Below are positions 63,284 through 64,000 of a stretch of DNA of 64,000 bases, piece after piece. The position numbers were made by a program, and so were the translations under genes. Origin of the DNA: Nitrosomonas sp. Is35 (lineage in GTDB: Bacteria > Pseudomonadota > Gammaproteobacteria > Burkholderiales > Nitrosomonadaceae); NCBI RefSeq assembly GCF_033063295.1, contig NZ_JAWJZH010000001.1:1736001-1800000 (forward strand), in the 5' to 3' direction. How positions within the stretch are numbered: position 1 is the stretch's first letter; each line of letters begins with the position of its first letter. The notes beneath the pieces are model-generated. The model was given only the letters and a program-made list of their open reading frames with translations, was not told the origin of the DNA and made no database searches.

Positions 63284-64000
63284 ATGACCAATATTTCCGC
63301 TGTTCTGGGTAGTGAAAGCGAGCTGCTGCTCAATCATGTCTGCCATACCATACCGAAGCAAAGCCTGCAGCTGCCCGGTGCTGATTTTGTCGATCGCGTC
63401 ATGGCATTGAGCAACCGCAAACCCAGCGTATTGCGCAATCTGCAAGCGCTTTATAATCAAGGGCGTTTAGCGGGTACCGGTTATTTGTCATTGCTTCCGG
63501 TAGACCAGGGTGTTGAGCACTCGGCCGGTGCGTCATTTGCTCCCAATCCCATGTTTTTTGATCCCAAGAGCATTGTCGATTTGGCGCTTGAAGGCGGATG
63601 CAATGGTGTCGCATCCACATTGGGCGTGCTGGGTAGTGTAGCGCGGCGCTATGCGCACAAAATTCCGATGATTCTTAAAATCAATCACAATGAACTGCTG
63701 ACTTATCCCAATAAATACGATCAAACACTTTTTGCCAGCGTCAATCAGGCATTTGATATGGGCGCGTGTGCGGTGGGTGCGACTGTTTTTTTTGGTTCGG
63801 ACGAGTCCCGCCGTCAGATCCAAGAAGTTTCAGCAGCGTTTGAACATGCGCATAACTTGGGCATGGTCACCATTTTGTGGGCTTATACCCGTAACGCCGC
63901 GTTTAAAACCACCGAAAAGGATTATCACGTCAGCGCTGATCTGACCGGTCAAGCCAATCATCTGGCGGTAACCATCGGTGCCGACATCGTTAAGCAAAAA
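63284..64000 (+). CDS. Class I fructose-bisphosphate aldolase (partial)
   Basis: From ATG 63284 (AGGAG upstream) 239 codons run to the window edge without a stop. The sequence [20 protein letters not shown] (about 68-87), [10 protein letters not shown] and [18 protein letters not shown] (about 129-146) matches the DhnA-type (FbaB) class I aldolase, with the Schiff-base Lys expected downstream. It works in glycolysis/Calvin cycle. Confidence 0.88.
   Translation, partial: MTNISAVLGSESELLLNHVCHTIPKQSLQLPGADFVDRVMALSNRKPSVLRNLQALYNQGRLAGTGYLSLLPVDQGVEHSAGASFAPNPMFFDPKSIVDLALEGGCNGVASTLGVLGSVARRYAHKIPMILKINHNELLTYPNKYDQTLFASVNQAFDMGACAVGATVFFGSDESRRQIQEVSAAFEHAHNLGMVTILWAYTRNAAFKTTEKDYHVSADLTGQANHLAVTIGADIVKQK

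Overview
The window holds most of a temperate, tailed (siphovirus-like) prophage (1 to about 40,175) followed by about 24 kb of host chromosome (40,176-64,000). The host looks like a betaproteobacterium of the Nitrosomonas/Nitrosospira type. This rests on glnA, DUF4124 proteins, a PEP-CTERM protein, HoxW/HupE/HypA/HypB/short HypF, ComEC and a class I fructose-bisphosphate aldolase; the genus is inferred, not proven.

Prophage layout. The tyrosine integrase (38759-39961, -) lies next to a 3' half of a tRNA-Lys gene (40126-40175), which marks one prophage end; the other end lies to the left of the window. The switch is near 26.0 kb: a short CI-type repressor (+) diverges from YdaS/Cro-like and YdaT-like genes (-). 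A matching operator (ACTAAAC-N5-GTxTAGT) sits between -35 and -10 of the Cro-side promoter and again at a promoter near 29.15 kb. The same repressor therefore probably controls both early operons. The leftward operon carries replication (DUF1376-type protein), RusA, a DksA/TraR-like protein, a ParB-like protein and a Trm1-like methyltransferase. The rightward operon (29.2-38.8 kb) carries a RecB-like nuclease, RecT, ExoX, a Rad50-like ATPase, two RMF-like proteins and an excisionase.

The late operon runs leftward from 18.5 kb: TerS, TerL, portal, a PGDYG-type protein, HNH endonuclease, MuF, scaffold, HslV-like Ntn hydrolase, major capsid protein, connector and terminator proteins, tail tube, tail chaperones with a -1 frameshift site, a gp10-like protein and a tape measure protein that runs off the window. 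A divergent accessory cassette (DNA adenine methyltransferase plus small genes, 9.26-12.12 kb) interrupts the head operon between the HslV-like gene and the capsid gene. A plus-strand radical SAM gene (18.9-19.7 kb) collides tail-to-tail with the Trm1-like gene. No lysis genes are seen; they are probably to the left.

Host region. It contains an allophanate-hydrolase-like domain protein, a DinG/YoaA helicase, an MscS-like protein, exonuclease III, two DUF4124 proteins, glutamine synthetase, RecQ, a small lipoprotein, a PEP-CTERM protein, the hydrogenase maturation cluster hoxW-hupE-hypA-hypB-hypF (short), an Hsp33 that lacks two of four zinc cysteines, two two-component systems on either side of comEC, an IS5-family element with a frameshifted transposase, and the start of fructose-bisphosphate aldolase.
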